Shown here: piece by piece, positions 47,197-48,837 of the stretch | Position numbering within the stretch: the first letter of the stretch is position 1 | Layout of the letters: every line of letters begins with the position of its first letter | From: Promethearchaeota archaeon | GTDB taxonomy: Archaea > Asgardarchaeota > Lokiarchaeia > Sigyniarchaeales > Sigyniarchaeaceae | Direction: 5' to 3' | Length of the DNA: 48,837 nucleotides | Assembly (NCBI GenBank): GCA_016932935.1 | Contig: JAFGBX010000057.1 | Coordinates: forward strand, 1-48,837 | Made by a program: the position numbers and the translations under genes | The notes under the pieces: generated by a model | The model's database searches: none | Told to the model about the DNA's origin: nothing | Seen by the model: the letters and a program-made list of their open reading frames with translations, nothing else

Positions 47197-48357
47197 TCAG
47201 ATGCTGACCCACGTTCCCCTCTCGGCGCTTTCGAGTACCGCGTCCAGCACCTTGTTGTTGTAGACGCCGTCCTCGAAGCTCGGGGAGACGGGCCCGTCCT
47301 CCTCGATCGCCTTGAAGAACTCGAAGACCTCGTGGGTGAAGGTGTGCTCGTAGCCGATGATGTGCCCCGACGGCCACCAGATCCCGCCGTACGGGTGGGC
47401 GTTCTCCGTCACGTTGATCGTCTTGAAGCCTTGCGCGAACTTGGGATCCTCCTCCGAGAAGAACTCCAGCTCGTTCATGCGCTCGAGGTTGAACACGACA
47501 GAGCCCTTGCTACCGTTGATCTCTATGCGGTTGAAGTTCCTGCGACCCTTGGCAAACCGGGTGGCCTCGAACGTGCCGAGAGCGCCGTTCTCGAACCGTG
47601 CCATGAAGATGGCCGCGTCCTCCACTGTCACCTTTCCGAGCTTGGAGGCATCTCCCTTCGCCGCGCCGAGGTCGCCCGCGGCGCCCTGGATGGGCCGCTC
47701 CTTGATGAAGGTCTCGACCATCCCGCAAACCGAGCCCACCTTCCCGACCAGGAAGGCGCTGAGGTCGAGGATGTGGGCGTTCAGGTCGCCGTGGGGGCCG
47801 GAACCGGCGACGTCCTTCTGCAATCGCCACACGAGCGGGAACTTGGGATCCATGATCCAGTCCTGCAGGTAGGTGGCCCGGTAATGGTAGATCTTGCCGA
47901 TGAGGCCGTCGTCGATCATTTTCTTCGCGAGCCGGATGGCGGGCACGCGTCGATAATTGAACGCGACCATCGCCTTCACGCCAGCCTTCTTGACTGCCAG
48001 GGCCATCTCTTCTGCATCGTGTGCATTCATAGCAAGCGGTTTCTCGCAGATGATGTGCTTCCCCGCCTCGGCAGCCTTGATGCAAGGCTCCTTGTGGACG
48101 TTGTTCGGGCCACAGTTCACGAACACGTCGATGTCCTTCCGCTTTATCATCTCCTCCCAGCTGGTCATAGTTTCCTCCCAGCCGAGCTGGGCCTTTGCTT
48201 TCTTCAAGTCAGCCTCGTGGCGGCCACAGATGACCTTCAATACGGGAACCGCGGGTGGCGGGAAGAAGAAATGGGGCATCTGACGAAGGGCGTTCGAATG
48301 TGCCTTTCCCATAAACGCGTATCCCAGCATGCCGACGTTCAGTTTTCTCGCTTCCAT
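47197..48357 (-). CDS. Gfo/Idh/MocA-family oxidoreductase
   Basis: KLNVGMLGYAFMGKAHSNALRQ; DVFVNCGPNNVHKEPCIKAAEAGKHIICEKPLAMNAHDAEEM; FNYRRVPAIRLAKKMIDDGLIGKIYHYRATYLQDW; GDLNAHILDLSAFLVG. Confidence 0.93.
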   Translation of the reverse strand: MEARKLNVGMLGYAFMGKAHSNALRQMPHFFFPPPAVPVLKVICGRHEADLKKAKAQLGWEETMTSWEEMIKRKDIDVFVNCGPNNVHKEPCIKAAEAGKHIICEKPLAMNAHDAEEMALAVKKAGVKAMVAFNYRRVPAIRLAKKMIDDGLIGKIYHYRATYLQDWIMDPKFPLVWRLQKDVAGSGPHGDLNAHILDLSAFLVGKVGSVCGMVETFIKERPIQGAAGDLGAAKGDASKLGKVTVEDAAIFMARFENGALGTFEATRFAKGRRNFNRIEINGSKGSVVFNLERMNELEFFSEEDPKFAQGFKTINVTENAHPYGGIWWPSGHIIGYEHTFTHEVFEFFKAIEEDGPVSPSFEDGVYNNKVLDAVLESAERGTWVSI

Positions 48358-48467
48358 CAATACATTCCTCGTCCAAGCTGTTGATAGCAACTGTACCCGA
48401 CTATGTTTATTACTTTATACTTCTATTCCCTAAGTGATACAACGTGAAGATGGATCGGTGAACCCGG

Positions 48468-48837
48468 ATGTCGAGCACGCAATCCCCCTTGAAGATGTTC
48501 AACGAGTTGCTCGCAAAGGAGATAGAGCGGGCCAACGCATACGAGAAATCCGGCCAAATGGAGCAAGCCAAGAAGCAATGGCTCGACATCATCGAGTATT
48601 GCCGCCTGTTCGCCAAGAAAACGGCGGAATTAAAGCCCGCGGTGGTGCAGATGATACTCCAGAAGGCGGACAAGCTGCTCGACCGCGTCCGCGCCATCGA
48701 ATCGAAGTTAGGCGGTTCAGTCTCGTACCACGTGGAGCCGAGCGGCAACAAGCTGCTCCCCGCCGACGATACCCCGGCGATCGTCGATGAAGAGGCCGCG
48801 GGGGGATCCCGGCAGGCCAGCTCGGGTGCTTCGGGGC
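48468..48837 (+). CDS. MIT-domain-like N-terminus, probable Vps4/katanin-type AAA ATPase (partial at right edge)
   Basis: ATG at 48468 reads MSSTQSPLKMFNELLAKEIERANAYEKSGQMEQAKKQWLDIIEYCRLFAKKTAELKPAVVQMILQKADKLLDRVRAIESKLGGSVSYHVEPSGNKLLPADDTPAIVDEEAAGGSRQASSGASG..., a three-helix MIT-like pattern followed by a low-complexity linker. Not in the ORF track because it runs off the window. Confidence 0.65.
   Translation, partial: MSSTQSPLKMFNELLAKEIERANAYEKSGQMEQAKKQWLDIIEYCRLFAKKTAELKPAVVQMILQKADKLLDRVRAIESKLGGSVSYHVEPSGNKLLPADDTPAIVDEEAAGGSRQASSGASG

Noticed and set aside
46624-48384. 586-aa plus-strand ORF
   Set aside because: Antisense shadow of the VWA-zinc and Gfo/Idh/MocA genes.
48434-48790. 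118-aa plus ORF MIQREDGSVNPDVEHAIP...
   Set aside because: Wrong frame; the MIT-like frame from ATG 48468 has better composition and domain sense.

Overview
High-GC archaeal window whose gene content is strongly Asgard-like (an inference from gene content). It combines ordinary housekeeping and metabolic genes (leuB, icd, leuC/leuD, purM, purB, metE-type methionine synthase, class II RNR, rps8e, MetRS, GPN-loop GTPase, tRNA-thiolation enzymes) with many eukaryote-signature-like genes. These are: two Ras/Rab-like small GTPases; a longin+GTPase fusion in a tight three-gene minus-strand operon with a JAMM/MPN+ protease and an E1/ThiF-like enzyme; two VWA + C4HC3 zinc-finger paralogs (candidate E3 or TFIIH-p44-like); a GIFT-domain (IFT52-like) protein; a SOSS-B-like OB-fold SSB; and, cut by the right edge, a protein whose N-terminus resembles the MIT domain of Vps4. 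Other notable items are an initiator tRNA-Met with a ~30-nt insertion in the D-loop (likely noncanonical intron), a SIR2-like + TPR protein (possible NADase defence gene), a GPN GTPase whose reading frame lacks a start codon unless a G6 tract is corrected, and a 5'-truncated beta-propeller/TSP3 receptor with a cytosolic zinc-ribbon/PH-like tail. No CRISPR array, transposase, rRNA, ubiquitin-like gene or E2-like gene was recognised. Family calls come from reading motifs and remembered family patterns; no database search was run.
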